The position numbers and the translations under genes were made by a program. Below are positions 18,664 to 27,055 of a DNA stretch of 64,000 nucleotides, in pieces. Under the pieces are notes generated by a model, which made no database searches, was not told where the DNA came from, and was given only the letters and a program-made list of their open reading frames with translations. Each line of letters starts with the position of its first letter. Position 1 is the first letter of the stretch. Origin of the DNA: Chrysogorgia sp. JL179-B06 (taxonomy: Eukaryota; Cnidaria; Anthozoa; Scleralcyonacea; Chrysogorgiidae); contig JAYKKM010000307.1 of NCBI GenBank assembly GCA_035772405.1, positions 560,501 to 624,500 on the forward strand. Reading direction: 5' to 3'.

Positions 18664-19452
18664 TCACACTATGTTATACTCTAACATCATACTCTTGTTC
18701 AATCTTGAGATGTCACCTGAATCTAGGAAACCACTCACAATCTTCAACCCATGTATCTCACCCGAGACGGGTTTGTTGAGTAACGACGCCTTGGAGAAGA
18801 CTAAACTAAACTTTGATGCAGAGTCACTGCGAGAAGATCTTGCTGTGGAGAACCGTTCATTGAAAAAGATCGAACCAAACGTAGCTCCATTTGCTTTCTG
18901 GTTTGCCGTGAAGTCACTGTTTGAAGATTTTATATCATTCAGACGAATATGACTTCCATTCATTAACCAGTGACATGATATTAAATGTTTCTCCAACCTA
19001 TTGACACTTGGTGGAACTTCACAGTTATACTCTCCTACAGGCCATCCACCACCGAATGTGATCTTATCGTTGGGATCAGAGTTGTTGTACGCGATGAATT
19101 TGTCGTAACTCCCATTGTCATTACCAATGATATATGACCAACCTCCAGGAGTAGGTTCTGAGAGTAGTTTGAACACTACGAAGATAGACACATTGATTGT
19201 GGTGAGTCTAGGACAGTCAAAAATCATTCTACTTGATCTTCGATTTCTAATGAAACCATCACCAACTGAAGGACTTTTACTGTAGGTGACTTGATGAAGA
19301 TAAGAATCTCCATCTTTGACTCTTGTGATTCTTGATCTACCCGTGTGAGGTGTGATCACTGCATTAGACATGTTGATGTTAAAAATAGTCTCGTATGGTA
19401 GTTTTTTCTCTACTTCAACATTATCTTTGTCATATCCAAGGTACAAACTCAT
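18664..19452 (-). CDS. LamG/pentraxin-like (concanavalin-type lectin fold) protein
   Basis: 262 residues. The C-terminal two thirds follow the pattern of LamG-like jelly-roll domains: strand-rich segments (TINVSIFVVFKLL), a WSYIIGNDNGSYDKF region, HWLMNGSHIRLND, and a terminal GEIHGLKIVSGFLDSGDISR helix-turn typical of the end of such domains. No signal peptide or membrane helix is seen. In a virus-like element such a domain suggests a surface or fibre protein that binds glycans or host proteins; this is inference. It starts 5 bp after the stop of the upstream minus-strand gene, with AGAATAAATG at the start. Confidence 0.6.
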   Translation of the reverse strand: MSLYLGYDKDNVEVEKKLPYETIFNINMSNAVITPHTGRSRITRVKDGDSYLHQVTYSKSPSVGDGFIRNRRSSRMIFDCPRLTTINVSIFVVFKLLSEPTPGGWSYIIGNDNGSYDKFIAYNNSDPNDKITFGGGWPVGEYNCEVPPSVNRLEKHLISCHWLMNGSHIRLNDIKSSNSDFTANQKANGATFGSIFFNERFSTARSSRSDSASKFSLVFSKASLLNKPVSGEIHGLKIVSGFLDSGDISRLNKSMMLEYNIV

Positions 19453-19457
19453 TTATT

Positions 19458-20804
19458 CTATAGTACGAACTTACTTACCATCACTCCCATCAGTATCAAC
19501 GACACGGGAAACAAACTGGGAGACGATGTCTTTTTCACAGTGTCTAATGTTTCCAAATGTTCACCACCACTCGTGTGTGTTTTTGGTCTCTTCACTATAT
19601 TTTTAAAATTAAGTTCACTATTGAAACCAAACACCATGTTCGTCTCTGACGACTCTCTCAGTAAATTATTATATCCTGGAATAGGTGTTTTTAGCAAAAC
19701 CATACTTCGTGGTATTAGCCATGTGTTTGGAGTGACTGCCATATCTAACTTGACGTTCGTATCTTTAATAGCTTTGTTCATGAAGTTGATCCATGTACTT
19801 GGTGAATATTGTACAACTGCATCTTCAACGATATTTCTAAACACTTGTTGAACTTCACGAGCACTCGCACGACTACCTACAATACTTTGTTTGGATTTTG
19901 CCTGTGCACCGAGTAATGCGTAGACGTAGACTTCTATAGATTGGTTCAAGAGTTCCTGTCCTAACTCGGTGATCCCATTGCTCACTCTTGGACAGTACCG
20001 TTTGTAGTCTCCTTGCAAGTCTTTGATAATACTTACCCAATTACCACCTAGAGGGAGATGATCTCTTAAAATTCTATAATCTGGTACATACAACCTGAGA
20101 ATGTTAGCGATGTCAACACTAGACTTGTCAAGACGAAACATTACCCTTCGCATAGTGAAATACACATGAAATCTCATGAGACTTGTTATTTGTTTCGGGA
20201 CGTCTGAGTTAGGTGTTAGGTTTTGTAAAGACACCCCAGACCTGTACGTGGCGATGTACATCGCTGCAATAGCTTGGTAGTAACTCTTCGACAATGTCCA
20301 CACTGTACTGATCATACTCCCGTCTGGTCCATCCTGATAGTATTTTTTTGTGTCTATCACTATCTTGGGTAGGTTAGAGTTAAAGTAATTCTTATCGTCC
20401 ACGTACACATTAAAGTCGTTGACTTGATAGTTGAGTATGTACGGTGGATAGGTCACGTTAGACGTGCCGGCTCTTTCCGTATGCAAGAGTTTTTGTACTG
20501 TACCACCACTATTCCATATTCTCGGGAAAGGTGTGTTGTTGTGTAACCATTTCCACATACTTTGATCGTTCTTGAATGTGGTGCTGGTAATGTCAGTCGA
20601 GAGTATGTCACTATTTCGAAAATATACATCTACTCTCGTCACGTCACCGTCTTGTGTCTCGACTGGATCAAATTCAAACTTACTCAGTGTGATGAATGGA
20701 TATTTTTTCAATAGATCAGACTTTGCTTTTTGAGTTGCAATTTTAGAGTTTTTCATCGCTTTGTCATAGTTATCACCATAATAAGATTGTATCATTTTCT
20801 CCAT
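19458..20804 (-). CDS. Large unrecognised structural-type protein with C-terminal membrane anchor (448 aa)
   Basis: The start is taken at MEKMIQSYYG (20804), because the frame further upstream would cross into the divergent gene. The protein is long, polar and Tyr-rich, with no catalytic motif I can identify. It ends with a hydrophobic segment (LFPVSLILMGVMVSKFVL), a plausible tail anchor. It is divergent from the candidate minor capsid gene with only 7 bp between start codons and is followed directly by the lectin-like gene. A virion surface or tail-anchored structural role fits the context but is not shown. Confidence 0.7.
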   Translation of the reverse strand: MEKMIQSYYGDNYDKAMKNSKIATQKAKSDLLKKYPFITLSKFEFDPVETQDGDVTRVDVYFRNSDILSTDITSTTFKNDQSMWKWLHNNTPFPRIWNSGGTVQKLLHTERAGTSNVTYPPYILNYQVNDFNVYVDDKNYFNSNLPKIVIDTKKYYQDGPDGSMISTVWTLSKSYYQAIAAMYIATYRSGVSLQNLTPNSDVPKQITSLMRFHVYFTMRRVMFRLDKSSVDIANILRLYVPDYRILRDHLPLGGNWVSIIKDLQGDYKRYCPRVSNGITELGQELLNQSIEVYVYALLGAQAKSKQSIVGSRASAREVQQVFRNIVEDAVVQYSPSTWINFMNKAIKDTNVKLDMAVTPNTWLIPRSMVLLKTPIPGYNNLLRESSETNMVFGFNSELNFKNIVKRPKTHTSGGEHLETLDTVKKTSSPSLFPVSLILMGVMVSKFVL

Positions 20805-20811
20805 TTTATAA
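20805..20811. promoter_or_regulatory. Seven-base gap between two divergent start codons
   Basis: The sequence from the minus-strand start (CAT, 20802-20804) through TTTATAA to the plus-strand ATG (20812) is nearly palindromic and contains TATAAA in both directions. Any promoter must lie inside the opposite gene, or transcripts must be leaderless or start here. Confidence 0.5.
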
Positions 20812-21489
20812 ATGAAAAGACTATCAGTGTTTATCGAGAATGGTAATAAAACAGTCATGTTGGACAGGAGTTTAATACTCCCAACGTGTTCAACTCTCGT
20901 CGTAAAGTCGGCGAGTGTGTTTTGGGATTATAAGAATGTGATTAAAGACTACAATGATGTTATTCAGTACAACTCACAAAAGATTACACTACCCACCGGA
21001 TATTGGTCATTCGAGAGTCTTGCAAAGTATTTTGTCGACAACGACACTACAAAACTAACAATCTCACACAACGTGCACGATCATACATGCACACTAAAAA
21101 CAGAACACCCTATCAAATTATACAAGTTTGGAGAGTTACTTGGTTTCCCAACAGACACCCTTGTACCAAAAGGAGAGGAGGTTAGTCCTGGTAGGATAGA
21201 TATCAACAGAGGTCTAAGATTTGTAGAGATTCATTGTGACACTCTTGTAGACAAGACTATAGATGTGTCTGGTAAACAAAGTAGCGTTATCGCAGTTCTC
21301 CCTATCACATCAGAGTCTACACTCAGTGGTAGTGTATTACATTTTCCAACGGTCGAGTCTAGTGTTTCCACTCGTAATGGGACGTACAATAACTTGTCTT
21401 TTCATACCAAGACGAATGTGAGCGGTATAGATCAGGTAGGGAGTGTTTTGATTGACATTAATATACTTTCCAATAAAAAGTATGGATAG
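20812..21489 (+). CDS. Candidate minor capsid (penton-like, jelly-roll) protein
   Basis: 225 residues, strand-rich and soluble. The layout matches a Polinton protein family often proposed as the minor capsid or penton subunit. It has an N-terminal pair of strands around SASVFWDYKNV, then the segment LPTGYWSFESLAKYF, a LLGFP motif, then INRGLRFVEIHCDTLVDK and a C-terminal VLIDINIL strand. It overlaps the integrase start by 8 bp (ATGGATAG) and sits with the capsid and packaging genes on the plus strand. The capsid role is inferred from family pattern and context. Confidence 0.6.
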   Translation: MKRLSVFIENGNKTVMLDRSLILPTCSTLVVKSASVFWDYKNVIKDYNDVIQYNSQKITLPTGYWSFESLAKYFVDNDTTKLTISHNVHDHTCTLKTEHPIKLYKFGELLGFPTDTLVPKGEEVSPGRIDINRGLRFVEIHCDTLVDKTIDVSGKQSSVIAVLPITSESTLSGSVLHFPTVESSVSTRNGTYNNLSFHTKTNVSGIDQVGSVLIDINILSNKKYG

Positions 21490-22177
21490 AAGTGTTGTAA
21501 CAGAACAGAGTCTAAGAGATTTGTATTATAACCCTGTGACTGGTTATCAAAGTATGGAAAGACTATATCAAAAAGCATTAGAAGAAGGTTTGAGTGTAAG
21601 TAGAAAGTCTGTGAAAGAATGGTTGAAAACCCAAGACACTTTCACACGATACAAGTCTATAGTGAGACGACACAAATTCCGAAAAACATGGGTCTCATAC
21701 CTTGGTGAACAAATTCAACTTGATCTTGTTGATATGGGAAAATACAAAAACAAAAATAACGGTTACTATTGGATACTCACATGTGTTGAGATTCTTAGTC
21801 GTTACGCTTTTGCTATCCCTGTGTATCGAAAAGATACGAAAAACATGACGAAAGCCGTAGACGAATTACTACGACAGTTTCATGAAAGATTTGAAATGTA
21901 TCCAAAATTTGCACAGTTCGATGAAGGATTAGAATTTTACAATGTAGGTGTTAAAAACTTATTAAGTGAACATGACATAGAGTATTTCTCCACGAACTCT
22001 GATAAGAAAGCGGCTGTGGTTGAGAGATTCAACAGAACCCTGAAGACAAGTATGTGGAAATATTTCTACAGTAAGGGAACGTACAAGTGGATAGACGTTC
22101 TAGACGATCTTGTTGAGAGTTATAACCACACGAAGCATAGTAGTATTCTCATGAAACCAGTAGACGTCAATAAGACT
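21482..22177 (+). pseudogene. int: Retroviral-type integrase, 5' part (interrupted by a transposon)
   Basis: The frame starts at the ATG overlapping the stop of the previous gene. The first 70 residues form the HTH-type N-terminus usual in Polinton integrases (LYYNPVTGYQSMERLYQKA, WLKTQDTF). The rve core follows with D in QLDLVDM, D in QFDEGLEF and E in VVERFNRTL, the DDE catalytic triad, then YNHTKHSS. The enzyme would insert the element into the genome. After position 22177 the sequence switches abruptly to a hAT-like insertion, and the frame ends a few codons later. The remaining roughly 20 codons resume in frame at 24432-24494, past the duplicated AGACT. Confidence 0.9.
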
Positions 22178-24426
22178 CAGGGGCGGATCTAGGATTTTTT
22201 TTACCTCAGTCAAATTTCTGTGAAGTGAAATAGTAAGGGGGGTACGGGGGCATTCCCCCCCGGAAAATTTTTATATTCGGGGTCTCTGAAATGGCATTTC
22301 CTGCATTCTGAGAGCACTTTGGAACAAAATTTAAAGGTCTCAAATAGCGATTTTTTTAATAGTGTTAATTTAATTTAGAAAAACATTTGGTCCAAATGTG
22401 GACTAGTTTCATTTTGCATGTAATTTTTCTGTACGTCAGCAAAAATAAGATTATTTTGATACTGAGTAATGAAAAGAAGAAAACATTATGTCATGTGAAC
22501 ACAGTGACAGGGAAAAACAAAAGCTACTGTATAGAACAATTGACCTGGCTGTTTTGCTCTATATAAGAGCTCATTAGTATGCTTAGGAAACACTAAAACC
22601 ATAACACTTGTGTGTTTTAGTCAGTGAACCAACATGGATGGCCTGGTCCATTGGTAGAACTTGACCTATGTGGTGGACCCAAAGCTATCTGGTTTTAAGG
22701 TGCCAGAAACCCACCTTTCACACCTGGTTAGAAGAGGGAGACCATATGGGATTGGGATATTTAATGCATGTGAAGTTGCTCAGTTTTCCACACCATCCTC
22801 ATATTAAACCATATACCAAACTGGAATTCATTAATCAATATTTATTGCATGAAAAGTTTGCATTAGGAAAAGTTCAATAGATGTCAGCAGACTCTACCAA
22901 TACCAATGAAACCGAGCTGTATAAACAGTTTCCAGCAGCTTCAGACCTATACTAGACATACGTTTCGCAATAACCCCCGCCCGCCTGTTCTCAATCTCGT
23001 ACACAGAGCCAACCTAGAGTTTCATCCACCCCCTGCGGGATTTTACCCATCACTGGTCCCCAGACCTCGCATGCCGTGTATTTCACTGTTGAAGCACGGT
23101 GCATAGATGTTGAACGTTATCTCGGCCAATATTCAACCGATTTCAATTCTGAAAACAGATTTGGAATTACCAAGTCTAAATACATAACATACGTGTGTAT
23201 TATATTACGATAACGTGTATACATTTCGTAAAAAACCTGTTTATGTAACTTCGTCGTATATTATTTTGAACGTTATCTCGGTCAATATTTCACCGTTTTC
23301 AATTCTGAAAACAGATTTGGAATTACCGAGTCTAAATACATAATATTCGTGCCTATTATGTTACACAAACGTGTACGCCCTTCGTAAAAACCTGCTTATG
23401 TTATCATAGGACATATGTTATCATAGGATTATGATATCATAGGACATTGAAGAACTCATATTTCATATCGACTATACGGTCTCACTCTGAGACTACTGAC
23501 TCAAATTTAAAGGCACAATCCAGTTCAAATATCAATAAAATCTAACGGGACTTGACCAAAGGCATTAGGCCGTGAGCATTTGAAATTCATAACATTTGCC
23601 ACGCAAAATGGCCGGCCCGTGGCAAGCGCGACATATGCTAATGTTGAGTCTTTGACATTCATGAATACTATAGCAGACAGCAAGACGCTACTGATAACAT
23701 AGGCTAAGTTTTGACAGCTATTAAAGAAGAGTTTGTGGACTTGGAAGCCTCTGCAGAGGAGAGAGGACTTACCTTACAGCAACACAAGACTTCCCTAGTT
23801 TCTTTACACTTGCATGCTGTGGAATATGAACATCTCGAGCCTAAATTTCTGCTCAAGAAGCTCGAAGTACTTCGAATTCAGTCATTCAAATGCTCCTCCA
23901 AAGAAACCAGTTGACGACTGCTTAATCTAAATGACATCGCTGCTCTGAAAATCAGATGCTACGCGTTCGAAAACGCTTAGAAAACTCATGACCGATACAA
24001 CAGCTAGTGTCCAAAGTGAGCTTCGTAGAATAAATTAAATCCTCAGCAGATCAGTCAGAATAATTAATATCAACGCAGGAGCCAATCAGATGGCTTATAT
24101 TCCAGAGACATTTCAGTCAGATCAGTCAAAATGACGTCAGATCAGTCAAAATGACGTAACACTGAGTTGCGTCCAATCAAATTGCTCTGCAGATCAGTCA
24201 AAATGGAGGGCAAATCAGTCAACCGCGTTAACGCGGGCTCTGGGAACGAGATGGAGCAGTCCGGCCGCTCATTTCCGGTTGACCCACTTCCGACTAACAA
24301 AATACGCTGTTTGGATACAGATTGCGAAATCTTTACTGCGCCTGAAGGTAGGGTCGGATTTTTTCACGCTCGCAAATTTTTACGTCAGTCGCGTGACTGA
24401 TTTGACTTACGCTAAATCCGCCCCTG
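22178..24426. mobile_element. Non-autonomous hAT-like insertion, 2,249 bp
   Basis: The ends are CAGGGGCGGATCTAG and its near inverse (TAAATCCGCCCCTG), flanked on both sides by AGACT (22173-22177 and 24427-24431). The terminal sequence is of hAT style, but the duplication is 5 bp rather than the usual 8. There is no transposase frame. Inside are a 156-bp-period tandem duplication (about 23112-23420, GAACGTTATCTCGG units) and several ATCAGTCAAAATGACGT repeats around 24120-24210. Related sequence occurs at 10588-10670. Confidence 0.85.
23112..23420. repeat. Tandem duplication of about 156 bp inside the hAT-like insertion
   Basis: Two adjacent copies, each starting GAACGTTATCTCGGYCAATA and containing CTGAAAACAGATTTGGAATT, begin at 23112 and 23268. 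They differ by scattered substitutions. Confidence 0.8.
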
Positions 24427-24431
24427 AGACT

Positions 24432-24494
24432 AATGAGAGTCAGGTATGGAGTACGAGGTTGGAAATGATGTCCACTACTCACGAGAGAGACTAG
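24432..24494 (+). pseudogene. int: Integrase, 3' end after the insertion
   Basis: Directly after the right-hand AGACT copy, the frame that continues the integrase codes for about 20 residues, including a QVW segment like that near the end of the Polinton integrase core, and stops at TAG 24492-24494. A longer C-terminal chromodomain, present in many Polinton integrases, is absent. It overlaps the next gene by 49 bp. Confidence 0.75.
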
Positions 24495-24682
24495 TAGAGT
24501 TGTTGGTGAGAGAGAAGAGGGCTAGGAGGATATCCATTGGGAAAGGGTTGGCCACCAAGGAGAAGATAGATAAACTAACGGACAAACTAACTACCACAAG
24601 AGCAGAGGTCGCCGATCATACAAGAAGGATCGGCTGGTTCGAGCAGGAGATTGCCAAGATGCCACCGTCACCTACTCTTTGA
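24446..24682 (+). CDS. Small coiled-coil protein (78 aa)
   Basis: The frame starts within the last codons of the integrase, in a different phase. Residues 10-70 are highly charged and heptad-like (SRERLVELLVREKRARRI, EKIDKLTDKLTTTRAEV, RRIGWFEQEIAKM). Overlap with the integrase end is typical of compact viral gene order. It lacks the AATAAA start context of its neighbours, so it may be translated from the integrase transcript. In this copy its promoter region has been displaced by the 2.2-kb insertion. Function unknown. Confidence 0.5.
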   Translation: MEYEVGNDVHYSRERLVELLVREKRARRISIGKGLATKEKIDKLTDKLTTTRAEVADHTRRIGWFEQEIAKMPPSPTL

Positions 24683-25075
24683 AGCCATTGGACATGTTGT
24701 CCTACGTTGAAAACACTATCTGACAAACACTGGTCGTCTCACCTTTAGAGGCGACCGAAACTTTTTTCAAAGTCTTGTACGTAAAAAATATATTTTTCAA
24801 AAATCTTACGAGTCGTTCGTTAATATCTAGTTTTTTAACGTAGTTCTCGTAGTGAGTGTCTCTAGACACTACCTACAGGGTCATAACTCAAGTTATCACT
24901 AAAAGAAAGCTAAAATTCGTAGTGTTTCCTACGGGTTTTTTAGACTTTCGCGGCTTTTTTTGTTTACGGCTTTCTTCTTCGCACGGGCGCGCGTGCGTAG
25001 TGGTCAGCGGAAACCCGCAACAACCAGTAGAGGGGCTCCCTCTAGGGAAAATTTTTTTTCTCCTCTACAAATAAA
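24683..25075. promoter_or_regulatory. Long leader region upstream of the 383-aa membrane-protein gene
   Basis: At 393 bp this is the longest gene-free stretch of the element. It holds T-rich tracts and two small hairpins: AGTGTC-TCTA-GACACT (24855-24870) and AGAGGG-GCT-CCCTCT (25029-25043). ACAAATAAA precedes the start codon. It may carry a promoter, a 3' end for the previous gene or a replication signal; none is proven. Confidence 0.35.
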
Positions 25076-26227
25076 ATGGCAGAAGCTGACGATAATTTTG
25101 AGATGGAAGAAAGGTTTCCAGAGTACGATAATCTGGATAACGAAGAGTTAGACACAACTCTTGACAATCTCAATCAGAGATTTCTGATTGATGACGACGT
25201 GTTAATTACTGAGAGGATCACATACATTAACCGCCTTCTTTTAGCCGAGACGAGTTTTGGTGGTGATGGTGTAGCGAATGATGTGTTTGCACAAGTGAAC
25301 AAATACGTACAAGACTCTCGTGAAGGACAAAAACTTAATCCTCTCTCAGAAAGTGTTATTGAACTTAGAAACAGAACTACCGTTAGAGACGGTAAAGTCT
25401 TTTTCAAAGAAAGACTAAAAAACGGTGGGTACTCTACTGTTGAGAAGATAGTTCTCAATCACGTGAACGGTTCTTACGTGAAAAACATAGCGAAAAGAAA
25501 CTCAAACGCCGTCTCACAATTCGAGAAACTCATCGAGTCTGCAGTAAGTGAAACGAACACGGCCTCCAACTTACCTATGATTTCTGTCGTAGACCAAGTG
25601 ACACTACCAGACGATGTTCTCAGTAGACTCGGTGAGGAGGACCGACGTGTTGTGAACGGTGTTCTTAACCCGTCGACTACAATCTTACCAGAGAGTAGAG
25701 TCGGTAGTCGTGGAGCGATCCAACTCATGATCGATGAGTTTCGAGAACGAAGTGATGCGAATCTTGAGTTAGCTAAAGACAGTGATATAGCTGACGCAAG
25801 GGAATTTTTTCAAAAGTCTTTCGATGAAGACGCGGTCGCCGACGCTTTTGAACGACAAAGGATTATCGAAGAAACACACGCTGAGCAAGAGAAAGACGTG
25901 AGTCGTCTAGAGAGAGTGAAAGAATGGTTGAAAAAAAATTTAATCAGTCTGTCGGCGATAGGTATCACCATCGCGGGGTTGATCACAACTATTATAGTTG
26001 GAGCGAGAACTGCTATTACGAAGGGAGCGAACGCGACGTTGTCGTTCGCAAAAGCGGTAAAGAACGCTATCGCTAGTCTAGGTCCGTTCGCGGTAGGAGT
26101 GGCAAATTTCGTCTACGCCTTGTTGAAGGCTGGTGCAAAAACACTACAGTGGTTAGCTCAAAACCTGTGGATTGTGGTCATTGGCGTGGTGTGGGCACTG
26201 AATGAGTATCGCAAAAATAAGAAATGA
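25076..26227 (+). CDS. Large membrane protein with C-terminal hydrophobic bundle (383 aa)
   Basis: The N-terminal 280 residues are acidic and mostly helical (EADDNFEMEERF, then helices to about 285). The C-terminal 100 residues are hydrophobic. One long segment (LISLSAIGITIAGLITTIIV, about 290-310) is followed by an amphipathic region and two more (FAVGVANFVYALL, WIVVIGVVWALN). The protein ends in Lys-rich residues. This layout recurs in Polinton-type elements of invertebrates, where its role is not settled; virion membrane or host-membrane interaction is possible. The start is supported by AAATAAAATG. Confidence 0.7.
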   Translation: MAEADDNFEMEERFPEYDNLDNEELDTTLDNLNQRFLIDDDVLITERITYINRLLLAETSFGGDGVANDVFAQVNKYVQDSREGQKLNPLSESVIELRNRTTVRDGKVFFKERLKNGGYSTVEKIVLNHVNGSYVKNIAKRNSNAVSQFEKLIESAVSETNTASNLPMISVVDQVTLPDDVLSRLGEEDRRVVNGVLNPSTTILPESRVGSRGAIQLMIDEFRERSDANLELAKDSDIADAREFFQKSFDEDAVADAFERQRIIEETHAEQEKDVSRLERVKEWLKKNLISLSAIGITIAGLITTIIVGARTAITKGANATLSFAKAVKNAIASLGPFAVGVANFVYALLKAGAKTLQWLAQNLWIVVIGVVWALNEYRKNKK

Positions 26228-26268
26228 ATCGAGTTTAAAAACGTTCTAAGATAAAGAGATAGTGAGAG

Positions 26269-26844
26269 ATGAGTTTGAATGAGAAAAAGGTTGGGATCGT
26301 GTACATACTTTTCAACACGAAGAATAGCAACACTTATATTGGGTCTTCATCTAAGACTCTTGAGCAACGGCTCGCAGGGCATAGACAAAGGTCTACGAAC
26401 TCAAAGTATCAAAACATGAAGTTATACCGCGACGTCGTCGAGATTGGTGGGTGGGAGAATGTTCGTAGTCTAGTAATACGAGAAGAGTCGTGTACCAAAG
26501 TCGAACTCGCACAGCTCGAAGGTGCTTGTATCGAAAGATTCTCCCCTAGTTTAAACTCTAGAGAGACTGGACTGTACTACGACGAAGATGGTAAGTACGA
26601 TGTGAAAAAGTACAGTGAGAAGTACTACGTCGACAACGCTGACAAGTTCCGAAAGTACAAAAAAAAATACTACACCGACAACGGTGACAAGATCAGAGAG
26701 CGAGCGAGAGACCACTACCACGACAACGTTGAGTATATTAATGAGAGAGTGGTTTGTGAGTGTGGACGAGAGACGAGTCGTAATTCTTCACTGCGTCACA
26801 AGAAGAGTAGAGTCCACGCTGAGACTATACAGTCGATCTCATAG
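26269..26844 (+). CDS. GIY-YIG endonuclease with C-terminal zinc-binding tail
   Basis: 191 residues. The GIY-YIG module occupies the first 90 residues: GIVYILFN, then TYIGSSS, with an Arg in LEQRLAGH and a Glu in the QLEGACI region that fit the catalytic positions. The middle carries short KYYVDNADKFRKYKK-type repeats, as in GIY-YIG proteins of large DNA viruses. The tail has Cys-x-Cys ... His-x5-His, a likely zinc site. It would cut DNA during recombination, repair or homing. It lies between the large membrane protein and a 50-aa gene, just upstream of the major capsid candidate. Confidence 0.85.
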   Translation: MSLNEKKVGIVYILFNTKNSNTYIGSSSKTLEQRLAGHRQRSTNSKYQNMKLYRDVVEIGGWENVRSLVIREESCTKVELAQLEGACIERFSPSLNSRETGLYYDEDGKYDVKKYSEKYYVDNADKFRKYKKKYYTDNGDKIRERARDHYHDNVEYINERVVCECGRETSRNSSLRHKKSRVHAETIQSIS

Positions 26845-26848
26845 ATAA

Positions 26849-27001
26849 ATGTGTTTCGCTCAACTTATCAGACACTTCAGAAACTATCTAACACCTAGAA
26901 AGACTTATAATGTTGTAGTGAGAGATAGGAAACCAAAACCTGACGACGGGTTTGAAGAGATCTTACTATCAGACGACGAGGGAATAGACACAGTCTACTA
27001 A
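26849..27001 (+). CDS. Very small acidic-tailed protein (50 aa)
   Basis: The start ATG lies in AGATAAATG, 2 bp after the end of the GIY-YIG gene. The first half is basic and aromatic (LIRHFRNYLTPRKTYNVV). The second half is acidic with a casein-kinase-like SDDEG site near the end. A perfect hairpin follows 9 bp after the stop, as for other genes of the element, which supports it being real. Function unknown. Confidence 0.55.
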   Translation: MCFAQLIRHFRNYLTPRKTYNVVVRDRKPKPDDGFEEILLSDDEGIDTVY

Positions 27002-27010
27002 ATTTTAGTC

Positions 27011-27037
27011 TTTTCATAACTTACATAGTTATGAAAA
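27011..27037. terminator. Perfect hairpin before the major capsid gene
   Basis: TTTTCATAACT (27011-27021) and AGTTATGAAAA (27027-27037) form an 11-bp stem with a 5-nt loop. It lies between the 50-aa gene and the major capsid candidate, whose start is preceded by ACTATAATAAATG. Confidence 0.6.
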
Positions 27038-27055
27038 TTTTTCATACTATAATAA

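Noticed and set aside
24167..24400. 77-codon frame inside the hAT-like insertion
   Set aside because: Composed of ATCAGTCAAAATGACGT repeats and terminal-repeat sequence; no family resemblance.
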